This document shows, in pieces, positions 1 to 7,710 of a stretch of 60,267 nt of DNA. The stretch is from Victivallales bacterium (GTDB taxonomy: Bacteria > Verrucomicrobiota > Lentisphaeria > Oligosphaerales > Oligosphaeraceae). The stretch is from positions 1-60,267 of the forward strand of contig JAFXUD010000048.1 in the NCBI GenBank assembly GCA_017535315.1, written 5' to 3'. A model generated the notes under the pieces. It saw only the letters and a list, made by a program, of their open reading frames with translations, was not told where the DNA came from and did no database searches. The position numbers and the translations under genes were made by a program. Position 1 is the stretch's first letter. The number at the start of each line of letters is the position of its first letter.

Positions 1-4
1 CCTT

Positions 5-37
5 GTGCTGGAGTTCAGACGTGTGCTCTTCCGATCT
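5..37 (+). other. Illumina TruSeq adapter remnant
   Basis: Bases 8-37 are identical to the 3' part of the standard Illumina TruSeq read-2 adapter (ending GCTCTTCCGATCT). The three bases before it continue the match with one A missing. This is library contamination at the contig edge, so nothing biological should be read from these bases. Confidence 0.95.
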
Positions 38-165
38 GCTGGCCCTTTCCCCTCCCCCCAGTCCCCCTTCCTCTTTCCCGTGCTGCTCGTCGCGGCGCGC
101 TGACGCGCCCCGCGCCTCGCGGGGAGTTTTTTGGGGAAAAGTATAGCTTAGTTTCCTGCAAGAAG

Positions 166-246
166 CAGCCTAGCGGTCTTACCCTAGAAGACTTATCCCC
201 TAGATGACCTAGAAGACCTAGCAGACTTACCCTAGCAGACTTATCG
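166..246. repeat. Degenerate short tandem repeat (cctag/agac units)
   Basis: The stretch is built from imperfect copies of a unit like CCTAG(A/C)AGACTTA, with spacing varying between about 10 and 14 bases. It encodes no plausible protein. With the adapter and the repeat that follows, it fills the left edge of the contig without any gene. It may be natural low-complexity DNA or an assembly artefact next to the adapter. Confidence 0.55.
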
Positions 247-276
247 AAGAGCATCTTGGAAACAATAGTTTAAAAT

Positions 277-517
277 GGGAATTATATATTTGAGTTTCCT
301 GATGACATTATCCTTCATTGGTCGATGGCCAAGATGCGCCTTGCCGCTTCGCTGCGCTACGCGGCAAGGCGCACGGGGACTGGGGTGGGCATCTGACCGT
401 GGGTTTCGCTTCGCCGCTGTCGCGGCCTCGCTCCACCCACGGCTATGCTCTTGTCGCCGTTTACGCGGCTCTTCTCAGTGGGTAAAGTCCAATCGGCAAC
501 TAAAGTATATAATTCCC
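277..517 (+). repeat. Composite palindromic repeat, copy 1
   Basis: A 241-bp intergenic unit contains two nested hairpins. The first has perfect 13-bp arms at 335-347 and 361-373. The second has 8-bp arms at 397-404 and 435-442. Its core, including the GGCTATGCTCTTGTCGCCG segment after the second hairpin, recurs in reverse orientation at 47157-47349. The outer boundary is taken from a 15-bp inverted repeat with one mismatch, at 277-291 and 503-517. The outer arms differ in sequence from those of the second copy, so the true ends are uncertain. It could be a REP/MITE-like dispersed element. No gene lies in 1-567 besides this. Confidence 0.75.
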
Positions 518-567
518 TTAAAAATCCCTTTTCCTTATTTTGAAATTCAACACACCATCCAACAATT

Positions 568-1707
568 ATGGCAAACACATCATCCAACGACGACACAAGT
601 TTCATCCAATCGCAACTGGACCGTTGCGGGCTTGTCTGCATTACTGAACCGCGCACCTATCTCATCAGCCGCACGCTTGTGATTCACTCGCATACACGGC
701 TCGTTGTTGCTCCTGGTGTGGTCTTTCGCGCAGCACCGAACTCACGCTGCGCCCTCCTTGAAAACGAGCATTTTGCGACTGGCGGGTGCGATGTGGACAT
801 TCACATAGAAGGTGGACTTTGGGATGGCAACTGCGATGAAATGGGGCTCGACGCATACGAGGAGTCCGAAGAGCACAACCGCCTTGGTTTTGAGTACAAT
901 CCAGCTGTCTTCAAGGGCAAACTCATCCGTTTCGCCCATGTCGAGAATATTTCATTGGAGAAAATGACCGTCAAGGATCCCGTCAGCTACGGTATCCAGA
1001 TTGCGGATGTTTGTCACTTCATCGTCCGCGACATCCTCTTTGACTACAACAACCACTTTGGCACCACCGATGGTGTTCACATCAACGGCCCAGCTTCATA
1101 TGGTTTGATTGAAAACATCATGGGGAATACTAACGACGACATGGTTTCGCTGACCACCGTCGATGAGGCCCACGCGGAGGTGACAAGAGGGGTTATCAAA
1201 AACATTGAAATCCGCAATGTATCGTCGGAGGACGGCTATTCTGGCGTGCGGCTTCTCTCCTGCGGCGAACCGATGTCCCATGTGCGCGTGTGCGGCGTCT
1301 ATGGCAGCTATCGCCACAATGCCGTGCTTCTTTCACAGCACTATGTCCACAAGGGCGAGCCAATCTGGATGGACGACATCAGCATCGAGCACGTACACGC
1401 GCACAAGAGCGGGCTTCGTTTGCAACCACCCTGCCATATCCGTTGGGAGAAAGGCTGCATTGAGACGCTGCCAGTCGTCTGGTTCGCTTTCGGTAGTCGC
1501 GTTGGAACCGCTCTTGTCCGAGATATTTACCGCTATGAAGATACGGAGACCAACGCTCCGTTGGTCGGAATGGATGGCGATGTGCAGATTGATCGTCTGC
1601 TCTTGGAGAACATATCGCAGACCTGCCGCCCAGGCCTCAATCCACCGTTGATTGACAATAAGGCTACTGTGAAAACGCTTCTTGTCTCAAACATACAGAA
1701 CGGCTAA
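568..1707 (+). CDS. GH28-like right-handed beta-helix protein
   Basis: The 379-residue product has the repetitive short-strand pattern of the pectate lyase/polygalacturonase superfamily. Motifs resembling the GH28 active site are visible in order: TTDGVHING near residue 171 (compare NTDG), then NTNDDMVSL near residue 187 (compare the GDDC motif). The family cleaves galacturonan-type or related glycosidic bonds. There is no signal peptide, so it probably acts in the cytoplasm or on imported oligosaccharides, which is unusual for the family. No Shine-Dalgarno is visible before the ATG at 568. It is convergent with ptsI, leaving 13 bp between stop codons. The exact substrate cannot be read from the sequence. 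Confidence 0.75.
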   Translation: MANTSSNDDTSFIQSQLDRCGLVCITEPRTYLISRTLVIHSHTRLVVAPGVVFRAAPNSRCALLENEHFATGGCDVDIHIEGGLWDGNCDEMGLDAYEESEEHNRLGFEYNPAVFKGKLIRFAHVENISLEKMTVKDPVSYGIQIADVCHFIVRDILFDYNNHFGTTDGVHINGPASYGLIENIMGNTNDDMVSLTTVDEAHAEVTRGVIKNIEIRNVSSEDGYSGVRLLSCGEPMSHVRVCGVYGSYRHNAVLLSQHYVHKGEPIWMDDISIEHVHAHKSGLRLQPPCHIRWEKGCIETLPVVWFAFGSRVGTALVRDIYRYEDTETNAPLVGMDGDVQIDRLLLENISQTCRPGLNPPLIDNKATVKTLLVSNIQNG

Positions 1708-1720
1708 ACATACCCGCGAG

Positions 1721-3475
1721 TCAGCTCATCACGAGCTTCATTCTTTCACGGCACAGCTTTTCCACTTCGAGACCATCCTTGCATTGGAGGGCCTCTTGGA
1801 CGAGCTCCTCTGCCTCATACATGCGGATGTTGCGGATGTAGGTGTGTACTTGCTCCAGTGAGACAGGGCTCATGCTGAGTTCTTGAATGCCCATGCCAAG
1901 CAGAAGCGGGGTGTAGAGGGGGTCACCTGCCATTTCACCGCAGATACTGACCCATTTCCCCTTGCGCAACGCAATGTCAACCACGTTTTTCATCTGGCGC
2001 AGTACGGCTGGATGGGCGGGCTGGTAGAGGTAGGCTATGTCCGCGTTGGAGCGGTCAACCGCCATCGAATACTGCACCAGGTCATTGGTGCCGATGCTGA
2101 AGAAATCCACCAGCTCGATGAGGCGTTCCGCCAGCAATGCGGCGGATGGCACCTCAATCATGCAGCCGACATCCAGGTTCTCGTTGAAGGGAATGCCCTT
2201 TGTGCGCAGTTCGTCTTTCACCCCTTTCAGGTAGTCCAGTGCTTGGACAAGCTCGCCTATGTCGCTGATCATCGGAAACATGATGCGCACTTTCCCGAAG
2301 GCGGAAGCCCGCAGTATCGCCCTGAGCTGGGTGCGGAACATGTCGGGGTGCTTCAAAGAGAAGCGGATGGCGCGGGTTCCCATGAACGGATTAATTTCGG
2401 TAGAGATAGGAAGCTGGCTGAGCAGCTTGTCGCCGCCGATGTCAAGCGTCCTGAAAATGACGGAATAGGGGTGAACGGACTGCGCGGTTTGGCGATAGGC
2501 CTCGAACTGTTCCTCCTCGGAGAGGAACGCACCGCGCTCGATGAACATGAACTCCGTGCGGAAAAGCCCGATGCCCACGTTATACCGCGTGCGGACGTTT
2601 TGTGCCTCCGAGGGCAGGGCGACGTTTGCCACAAGGCTGGCCTGGTAGCCGTCCAGCGTTTCCGTCGGCTGGCGGGCTTCGGAGGCAAGTTGCGCCTTCA
2701 TCACCTTCTGGCGAGCGTCCTTGCGTTCGAAGTCAGCCTCTGTCTCCTCGTCTGGCGCGACGATGACAGTGCCCGCGTTGAAATCCAGCTCCAGTTTTGT
2801 GCCGTCGGGGATGTCGTCCAGTTTTTCCTGTACTGCGACGATGGCAGGGATTCCCATGGCACGCGCCAGAATCGCCGTATGAGAGGTGCGGCTGCCGCCG
2901 TTGATGACGAAAGCGGCGATTTTTCGCTTGTCGAGATGGGTTGTCTCCGTTGGGGAGAGGTCCTTGGCAAGGAGGATGACTGGCTGCGGGAATGCAGGCA
3001 GGGCGTTGCTCTCCTCGTAAAGTCCCTGGAGGTTGCTGATGATGCGGTGCCCCACGTCGCGGATGTCATCCGCTCTGGATTTCATGTAGGTGTCGTCCTG
3101 CGCGAGCAGGAGACTGGTGTATTCCTCAATGGCGAGGTGGGTGGCTGCCTCGGCTGTAATCAGTTTTGTTTCAAGTTGTACGCGGATGCTGTCCAGCAGA
3201 GTGTCATCCTCAAGCAGGAGGGTATAGAAGTCAAAGATGCCCGCGTGTTTTGCGTCGATTTCCCTTTCCAGATTGATTCGTATCTTCTCCAGCTGTATTT
3301 TGGAGAGTTTCAAAGCCTGTTCCAAGCGTTCCCACTCTGCAGGTATTTTCTCGGGGGTGATGCTTCCCTCTGCAATGACAGGGGTGATATCCTTTTTAAA
3401 CCAGGAGCTTGCCAGCAGAATACCAGATGAGACGCTAATGCCGTGCAGGATTCTGGATGTTCGGGATTGCGTCAT
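1721..3475 (-). CDS. ptsI: Phosphoenolpyruvate-protein phosphotransferase (enzyme I)
   Basis: The protein transfers phosphate from phosphoenolpyruvate to HPr in the cytoplasm, the first step of the PTS. At 584 residues it has the usual length. It shows the phospho-histidine motif GGSRTSHTAIL (His ~199), the PEP-binding FRTEFMF segment near 304-311, SIGTNDLVQY, and the C-terminal CGEMAGDP motif with its conserved cysteine. The start overlaps the stop of the HPr gene by four bases (ATGA), which implies translational coupling in an hpr-ptsI operon. No PTS permease gene is present in the window, so the pair may serve distant permeases or a mainly regulatory PTS. Confidence 0.96.
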   Translation of the reverse strand: MTQSRTSRILHGISVSSGILLASSWFKKDITPVIAEGSITPEKIPAEWERLEQALKLSKIQLEKIRINLEREIDAKHAGIFDFYTLLLEDDTLLDSIRVQLETKLITAEAATHLAIEEYTSLLLAQDDTYMKSRADDIRDVGHRIISNLQGLYEESNALPAFPQPVILLAKDLSPTETTHLDKRKIAAFVINGGSRTSHTAILARAMGIPAIVAVQEKLDDIPDGTKLELDFNAGTVIVAPDEETEADFERKDARQKVMKAQLASEARQPTETLDGYQASLVANVALPSEAQNVRTRYNVGIGLFRTEFMFIERGAFLSEEEQFEAYRQTAQSVHPYSVIFRTLDIGGDKLLSQLPISTEINPFMGTRAIRFSLKHPDMFRTQLRAILRASAFGKVRIMFPMISDIGELVQALDYLKGVKDELRTKGIPFNENLDVGCMIEVPSAALLAERLIELVDFFSIGTNDLVQYSMAVDRSNADIAYLYQPAHPAVLRQMKNVVDIALRKGKWVSICGEMAGDPLYTPLLLGMGIQELSMSPVSLEQVHTYIRNIRMYEAEELVQEALQCKDGLEVEKLCRERMKLVMS

Positions 3476-3828
3476 TTGTCCCCAGTATAGCTGTTGAAAA
3501 AGGCAGTCGTGGCGGCCAGTGCTGCCTGTGCGTCGGCTCCTGAAGCCGTTACGTTCAGGCGTGTCCCAGGGGCGGCTGAAAGCGACATCAAGTCCAATAT
3601 GCTTTTGGCGTCAACGTTCTTACGGCCTTTGGAGAGGGTGATGTCCGACTTGAAGTTGGAGGTGACGGCGACAAGACTGCCTGCAAACCTCATGTGAAGA
3701 CCGTGCTTGTTCAGCACGGTGACTTCCGTTTTCAAGGAAACCTCTTTTGCTTCTTTCGCCATAAGTTCTATATGAATGGGAGATTCGTCGTTTGTATGGA
3801 AGGGTCTTGATGTCCTCATGGATAACAT
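3472..3828 (-). CDS. ptsH: HPr-family phosphocarrier protein
   Basis: This small cytoplasmic carrier takes phosphate from enzyme I. The motif NKHGLHMRFAG holds the phosphorylated histidine (residue 45 of the long form) and the following arginine, but the usual proline after the arginine is Phe48. A serine in the KSILDLMSL motif (residue 76) corresponds to the regulatory Ser46 targeted by HPr kinase. I chose the ATG at 3828 because GAGGG lies six bases upstream. The ATG at 3762 would give 96 residues, closer to the usual ~88, but has no ribosome-binding site, so the start is uncertain. The gene overlaps ptsI by four bases. Confidence 0.92.
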   Translation of the reverse strand: MLSMRTSRPFHTNDESPIHIELMAKEAKEVSLKTEVTVLNKHGLHMRFAGSLVAVTSNFKSDITLSKGRKNVDAKSILDLMSLSAAPGTRLNVTASGADAQAALAATTAFFNSYTGDK

Positions 3829-3856
3829 AAAACACCCTCGGAATAAAGTGGCATAT

Positions 3857-3884
3857 AATATAAGTCATTTCCCTCGAAAATCAA
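3857..3884 (-). promoter_or_regulatory. Candidate promoter of hpr-ptsI
   Basis: On the minus strand, TTGATT (3884-3879) is followed 16 bases later by TATATT (3862-3857), a sigma-70-like arrangement. It would start transcription about 20 bases before the ATG at 3828. The call rests on consensus match and position only. Confidence 0.5.
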
Positions 3885-3942
3885 ATCAGTTGTGCTTGAA
3901 TAGGCGTGTGTTATCGTGCTAATCCGCATAATCTGACGTTAG

Positions 3943-3991
3943 AGGTAATTTCAAAACTAATGCGCATCTCACGTTAGTTTTGAAATTACCT
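3943..3991. repeat. Perfect 18-bp inverted repeat
   Basis: The arms at 3943-3960 and 3974-3991 are perfect reverse complements around a 13-base loop, and five T follow on the plus strand. It lies between the divergent hpr and ATPase genes, so there is no upstream plus-strand gene for it to terminate. It may be an operator, a mobile-element end, or an RNA hairpin. Confidence 0.75.
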
Positions 3992-4042
3992 TTTTAGAAA
4001 AAACAATATTTTCCAAAGGCATTTGTCTTCTTCTGAAAACAT

Positions 4043-4094
4043 GCTATATTCTGCCAAAAGTGGTGTTTTTTATATAGTTTTGGCAGAATATAGC
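4043..4094. repeat. Perfect 17-bp inverted repeat before the ATPase gene
   Basis: The arms GCTATATTCTGCCAAAA (4043-4059) and its exact reverse complement (4078-4094) flank an 18-base AT-rich loop. The repeat ends 14 bases before the ATPase start codon, so it would lie in the promoter or the 5' leader. Possible roles are an autoregulatory operator, a translation-blocking hairpin or an element end. Confidence 0.8.
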
Positions 4095-4108
4095 AGGATT
4101 TATGCAGG

Positions 4109-5533
4109 ATGATAGGGCGAAAACATGAAAAGGCTCGTCTTCTGGAGGCGGCTTCCTCCAAGTATTCGGAGTTTGTGGCTGTCTATGGACGCAGACGCGT
4201 CGGCAAGACGTTTCTTGTACGCGAAACATTCAACTACTCCTTTTCATTTCAGCATTCTGGTCTTTCGCAGGCAAGCTATGCCCTGCAATTATCCGAGTTT
4301 TGGCGCAGTTTGAAAGCGCAGGGGCTGCCTGATTGTCCACGTCCGCACAACTGGTTCGACGCTTTTGAGTCTTTAGGCAATCTGCTTGCCAAATCATCTT
4401 CCAGAAAAAAGATTGTGTTTCTGGATGAGCTTCCCTGGATGGACACGCCACGTTCCAACTTCGTTTCGGCACTGGAACATTTCTGGAATGGGTGGGCTTC
4501 CGCGCGAAAGGATATCCTATTGATAATCTGCGGCAGTGCCACATCGTGGATTATAAGTAAAGTTCTCAAGAATCATGGAGGTCTGCATAATCGCGTAACC
4601 GTTCGTCTTCCCGTACGTCCCTTCACCTTGAGCGAATGCAGGGATTTAACGGAGGAAATGGGACTTCGCTTTTCAGAACGGGATATTGCAGAGTGCTATA
4701 TGGTGATGGGGGGAGTGCCTTTTTACTGGAGCCGACTGCAACGTGGGTTGAGTCTTGCACAGAACATAGACGTGCTGTTTTTCAATTCTGACGGTGAACT
4801 GCACAATGAATATCAGGAACTTTTTTCCTCGCTTTTCAAAATGGATGGCCACCATCTCACCATCCTTGAGTGCCTGGGAAAGCACCACGGCGGTTTGACA
4901 CGCAAGGAAATCCAGATCAATTCAAAGTTAACCAGCAACGGCAACCTCACACAGGCTCTGGAAGAACTTGAGGAATGTGGCTTCATCCGCCGATATTTAC
5001 AACCTGGTTTTCCCAAAAGCCATCAGCTTTTTCAACTGTTTGACAATTTCACCCTGTTTCACTACCAGTTTATGGCAAACAATCGTGCCGATGATGCACA
5101 TTTCTGGACGAATTCACTGAACTCCCCTATGCACACGACATGGTCGGGCCTGGCATTTGAACGCCTTTGCTTTCAGCATATTGAGCAAATCCAAAAGAGC
5201 CTTGGTATCTCGGGCGTTACCTGCAATTGCTATGCCTGGCAATTCAAGGGAAGTGATCGCAGAGGAGTGCAGATCGACTTGATCATTGACCGCCAGGATA
5301 ACATCATTAATCTCTGCGAAATCAAGTTTACACGCAAGGCATTTGCCATTGACCGCAATTATAGCGACAATCTCCAGAACAAACTCGACACCTTCATTGA
5401 GGAAACCTCTCCGCAGAAGGCTGTTCACCTCACGCTGATTACCGCCAATGGGGTCGTCTCCAATAACTATAGCGGCATTCTTCAGAACTCAATAGCCTTG
5501 GAAGACCTCTTCCAGCCTCCTTCAATGAAATAA
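4109..5533 (+). CDS. AAA ATPase with C-terminal nuclease-like domain (ATPase_2/DUF234 type)
   Basis: The 474-residue protein begins MIGRKHE and carries a Walker A motif GRRRVGKT (27-34) and a Walker B motif IVFLDELPW (Asp106, Glu107). A winged-helix region follows around 250-300 (GGLTRKEIQ). The C-terminal segment near 388-405 reads DLIIDRQ...LCEIKF, matching the core of PD-(D/E)XK nuclease-like folds. This architecture is typical of the archaeal-type ATPase_2 plus DUF234 family, which is often present in many copies in gut bacteria and archaea. The cellular role of the family is not well established. A GCAGG sequence precedes the ATG. Two long inverted repeats lie immediately upstream, which could mean a mobile or self-regulated cassette. 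Confidence 0.88.
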   Translation: MIGRKHEKARLLEAASSKYSEFVAVYGRRRVGKTFLVRETFNYSFSFQHSGLSQASYALQLSEFWRSLKAQGLPDCPRPHNWFDAFESLGNLLAKSSSRKKIVFLDELPWMDTPRSNFVSALEHFWNGWASARKDILLIICGSATSWIISKVLKNHGGLHNRVTVRLPVRPFTLSECRDLTEEMGLRFSERDIAECYMVMGGVPFYWSRLQRGLSLAQNIDVLFFNSDGELHNEYQELFSSLFKMDGHHLTILECLGKHHGGLTRKEIQINSKLTSNGNLTQALEELEECGFIRRYLQPGFPKSHQLFQLFDNFTLFHYQFMANNRADDAHFWTNSLNSPMHTTWSGLAFERLCFQHIEQIQKSLGISGVTCNCYAWQFKGSDRRGVQIDLIIDRQDNIINLCEIKFTRKAFAIDRNYSDNLQNKLDTFIEETSPQKAVHLTLITANGVVSNNYSGILQNSIALEDLFQPPSMK

Positions 5534-5587
5534 CCTCGGCCTACGTATTTCTCTTCTGTTTATCCCTTAATCCTCCCAGGAGCAAGC

Positions 5588-6901
5588 ATGACAATCGACC
5601 CGACGACACTGAAAATCACGGATATGCGTTTTGCGGACATCGACGGTGCCCCGAAACGCTGCACCCTCATCAAACTCTACACGAACCAGGGAATCGTGGG
5701 ATACGGAGAGGTGCGCGATGCTTCCAGCCGCACCTACGCCGCCATGCTCAAGAGCCGTATCCTTGGAGAGAATCCATGCAATGTGGAGAAGATTTTTCGG
5801 CGCATCAAGCAGTTCGGAGGCGATTCGCGCCAGGCTGGCGGCGTCTGCGGCATAGAGGTTGCCTGTTGGGACATTGCTGGCAAGGCGTGGGGTGTGCCAG
5901 TCTGGCAGCTTCTCGGTGGACGATATCGCGACCGCATCCGCTGCTATTGCGACACGGATTCCGAAGGCGGTGGACGCGACATGGGTGCGGCCCTCAAGGA
6001 ACGCATGAAGCGCGGATTCACCTTTCTCAAGATGGATTTGGGTATTGAGCTGCTGATGAACGTGCCTGGTGCGCTTTGCGCACCACTCGGCTTTCTTGAG
6101 ACGATGAAGGAGTATAAGCAGGTCTTCAAGACACCGCACGGCTCCATCAATCCATCCGCCATGCGCGGTGCCGCATACGACCTTTTCAACACCGCCCATC
6201 CTTTCACGGGCATCCACATCACGGAGAAGGGACTTGATTTCCTGGAGAAGTACATGGCGGATGTTCGTGCGGAGGTTGGTTACGAGGTGCCGATTGCGAT
6301 TGACCACCTTGGTCACATCCCGCTTGAGGATTGCATCAACCTCGCAAGGCGGCTGGAGAAGTACAACCTCTCGTGGATGGAGGACGCCCTCCCATGGCAG
6401 ATGACCAGCCAGTGGGTGCGTCTTCACGAGGCGACAACCGTTCCGCTTGGAACTGGCGAGGATATCTACCTGAAGGAGTCGTTCAAGCCGTTGCTGGAGT
6501 CTGGCGCGCTCGCAGTCGTCCATCCTGACGTGCTCACTGCGGGGGGCATCTTGGAGACGAAGAAAATCGGCGACATGGCCGAGGAGTATGGTGTGCAGAT
6601 GAACCTGCACATGGCGGAGAGTCCAATTGCCTGCCTTGCCGCCGTCCATGTCGCTGCAGCGACGCGCAACTTCATGTCGCTGGAGCTGCACTCCGTCGAT
6701 GTCCCGTGGTGGGGCGACTTGGTCAATCCCGTGCTGAAGTACGATGGCGGTTTCATCGAGGTGCCGACAACGCCTGGCCTTGGCATTGAATCGCTCAACG
6801 AGGAGCTTATTGCAGAGAAACTCCATCCCGATTTCCCCGCTGCCTGGGCACCGACGGATGAATGGGACAAGGAGTGGGCCAATGACCGCCAGTGGTCGTA
6901 A
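5588..6901 (+). CDS. Enolase-superfamily enzyme (mandelate racemase/muconate lactonizing type)
   Basis: This 437-residue cytoplasmic protein has the N-terminal capping domain (IVGYGEV; GVCGIEVACWDIAGKAWG) and the TIM-barrel metal ligands of the superfamily: Asp in AIDHLGH near 237, Glu in MEDALPW near 264 and Glu in GTGEDIY near 288. The family abstracts a proton alpha to a carboxylate, usually in sugar-acid dehydration or racemisation. About 50 extra residues lie between the second and third barrel strands (residues ~155-210). AGGAG precedes the ATG at 5588. It is the first gene of a five-gene operon with an SDR, a GH36-like enzyme and two secreted glycan proteins, so a sugar-acid substrate is likely. 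The exact reaction is unknown. Confidence 0.88.
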   Translation: MTIDPTTLKITDMRFADIDGAPKRCTLIKLYTNQGIVGYGEVRDASSRTYAAMLKSRILGENPCNVEKIFRRIKQFGGDSRQAGGVCGIEVACWDIAGKAWGVPVWQLLGGRYRDRIRCYCDTDSEGGGRDMGAALKERMKRGFTFLKMDLGIELLMNVPGALCAPLGFLETMKEYKQVFKTPHGSINPSAMRGAAYDLFNTAHPFTGIHITEKGLDFLEKYMADVRAEVGYEVPIAIDHLGHIPLEDCINLARRLEKYNLSWMEDALPWQMTSQWVRLHEATTVPLGTGEDIYLKESFKPLLESGALAVVHPDVLTAGGILETKKIGDMAEEYGVQMNLHMAESPIACLAAVHVAAATRNFMSLELHSVDVPWWGDLVNPVLKYDGGFIEVPTTPGLGIESLNEELIAEKLHPDFPAAWAPTDEWDKEWANDRQWS

Positions 6902-6916
6902 TTTAGAAGGAATTGG

Positions 6917-7663
6917 ATGGAAATGAACCTTTCAGGAAAGACAGCACTGGTGACGGGTTCCAGCCGTGGGATAGGTCGTGCTGCTGGATTAAAATTGGCA
7001 ACGTTGGGCGCGAAGGTAATCTTCCATGGTGTCACCGCGAGTGAGAAGCTCGCGTCGGCAGTAGCGGAGGCAGGGGAGGGTTCCTTGGCACTCACGGCGG
7101 ATTTCGGCGACATGGTGGCGGTCGCAAACCTTGCTGATACGCTCATGGAGCGTTCTCTCGTGCCTGATATTCTGGTGCTGAACGCCTCTGTCCAGAGCTA
7201 TACAGGGCTTGGCAATTTTGAAAGCGAGGAGTTTTTGCGCATGTTCCGCACGAATGTCGAGAGTTCCTGTATCCTTCTGAAGGCTCTGCTTCCAGAGATG
7301 AGGAAGAAGGCATGGGGACGCGTCATTTTCGTCGGCAGCATAAACGGCATCCAGCCTGCGCCAAGGCTTGCCATCTACGGCTCCGCAAAGGCAGCGCTTA
7401 TGAACATCGCAAAGACAGCCGCGCTTGAAAATGCACCGTATGGCATTACAGTGAACACCATTCTGCCTGGCGTGATAGAGACGGACCGCAATGCCGCCGC
7501 CCTTTCCAATGCGGAGTTTGCCGAGAGTCTCAAGGCGCAGATTCCAATGCACCGCTTCGGCACTGTGGAGGAGTGCGCGGAACTCATCGCCTTTCTTGCT
7601 TCCGATGCTGCGTCATACATCACGGGCGACGAGATTCCAATCGCTGGCGGCTGGCAGGTTTGA
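6917..7663 (+). CDS. Short-chain dehydrogenase/reductase
   Basis: The 248-residue product is a classical SDR. It shows the nucleotide-binding motif TGSSRGIGRA near residue 13, a catalytic serine in VGSING, the YGSAKAA active-site Tyr/Lys pair near 155-159, and the C-terminal ITGDEIPIAGGW signature. It would oxidise or reduce a hydroxyl or keto group with NAD(P) in the cytoplasm. The gene begins 15 bases after the preceding stop, with AAGGA before it. The ATG at 6923 is an alternative start. Lying next to a sugar-acid enzyme of the enolase superfamily suggests a role in uronate or aldonate catabolism rather than fatty acid synthesis. Confidence 0.92.
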   Translation: MEMNLSGKTALVTGSSRGIGRAAGLKLATLGAKVIFHGVTASEKLASAVAEAGEGSLALTADFGDMVAVANLADTLMERSLVPDILVLNASVQSYTGLGNFESEEFLRMFRTNVESSCILLKALLPEMRKKAWGRVIFVGSINGIQPAPRLAIYGSAKAALMNIAKTAALENAPYGITVNTILPGVIETDRNAAALSNAEFAESLKAQIPMHRFGTVEECAELIAFLASDAASYITGDEIPIAGGWQV

Positions 7664-7710
7664 GTACAAACGAAGTTTTTTTAGTCATAATTTTTTAAAG
7701 GAAACACATC

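Noticed and set aside
275..682. Small ORF over the first composite repeat
   Set aside because: It is created by the palindromes and overlaps the start of the GH28-like gene.
1883..3430. Open frame of 515 residues on the plus strand
   Set aside because: It is antisense to ptsI, whose motifs are unmistakable; the frame has no recognisable domain.
3943..3995. Terminator for hpr-ptsI
   Set aside because: It lies upstream of that operon, and the T-run is on the opposite strand.
5567..6826. Open frame of 419 residues on the minus strand
   Set aside because: It lies antisense to the enolase-superfamily gene and shows no family signature.
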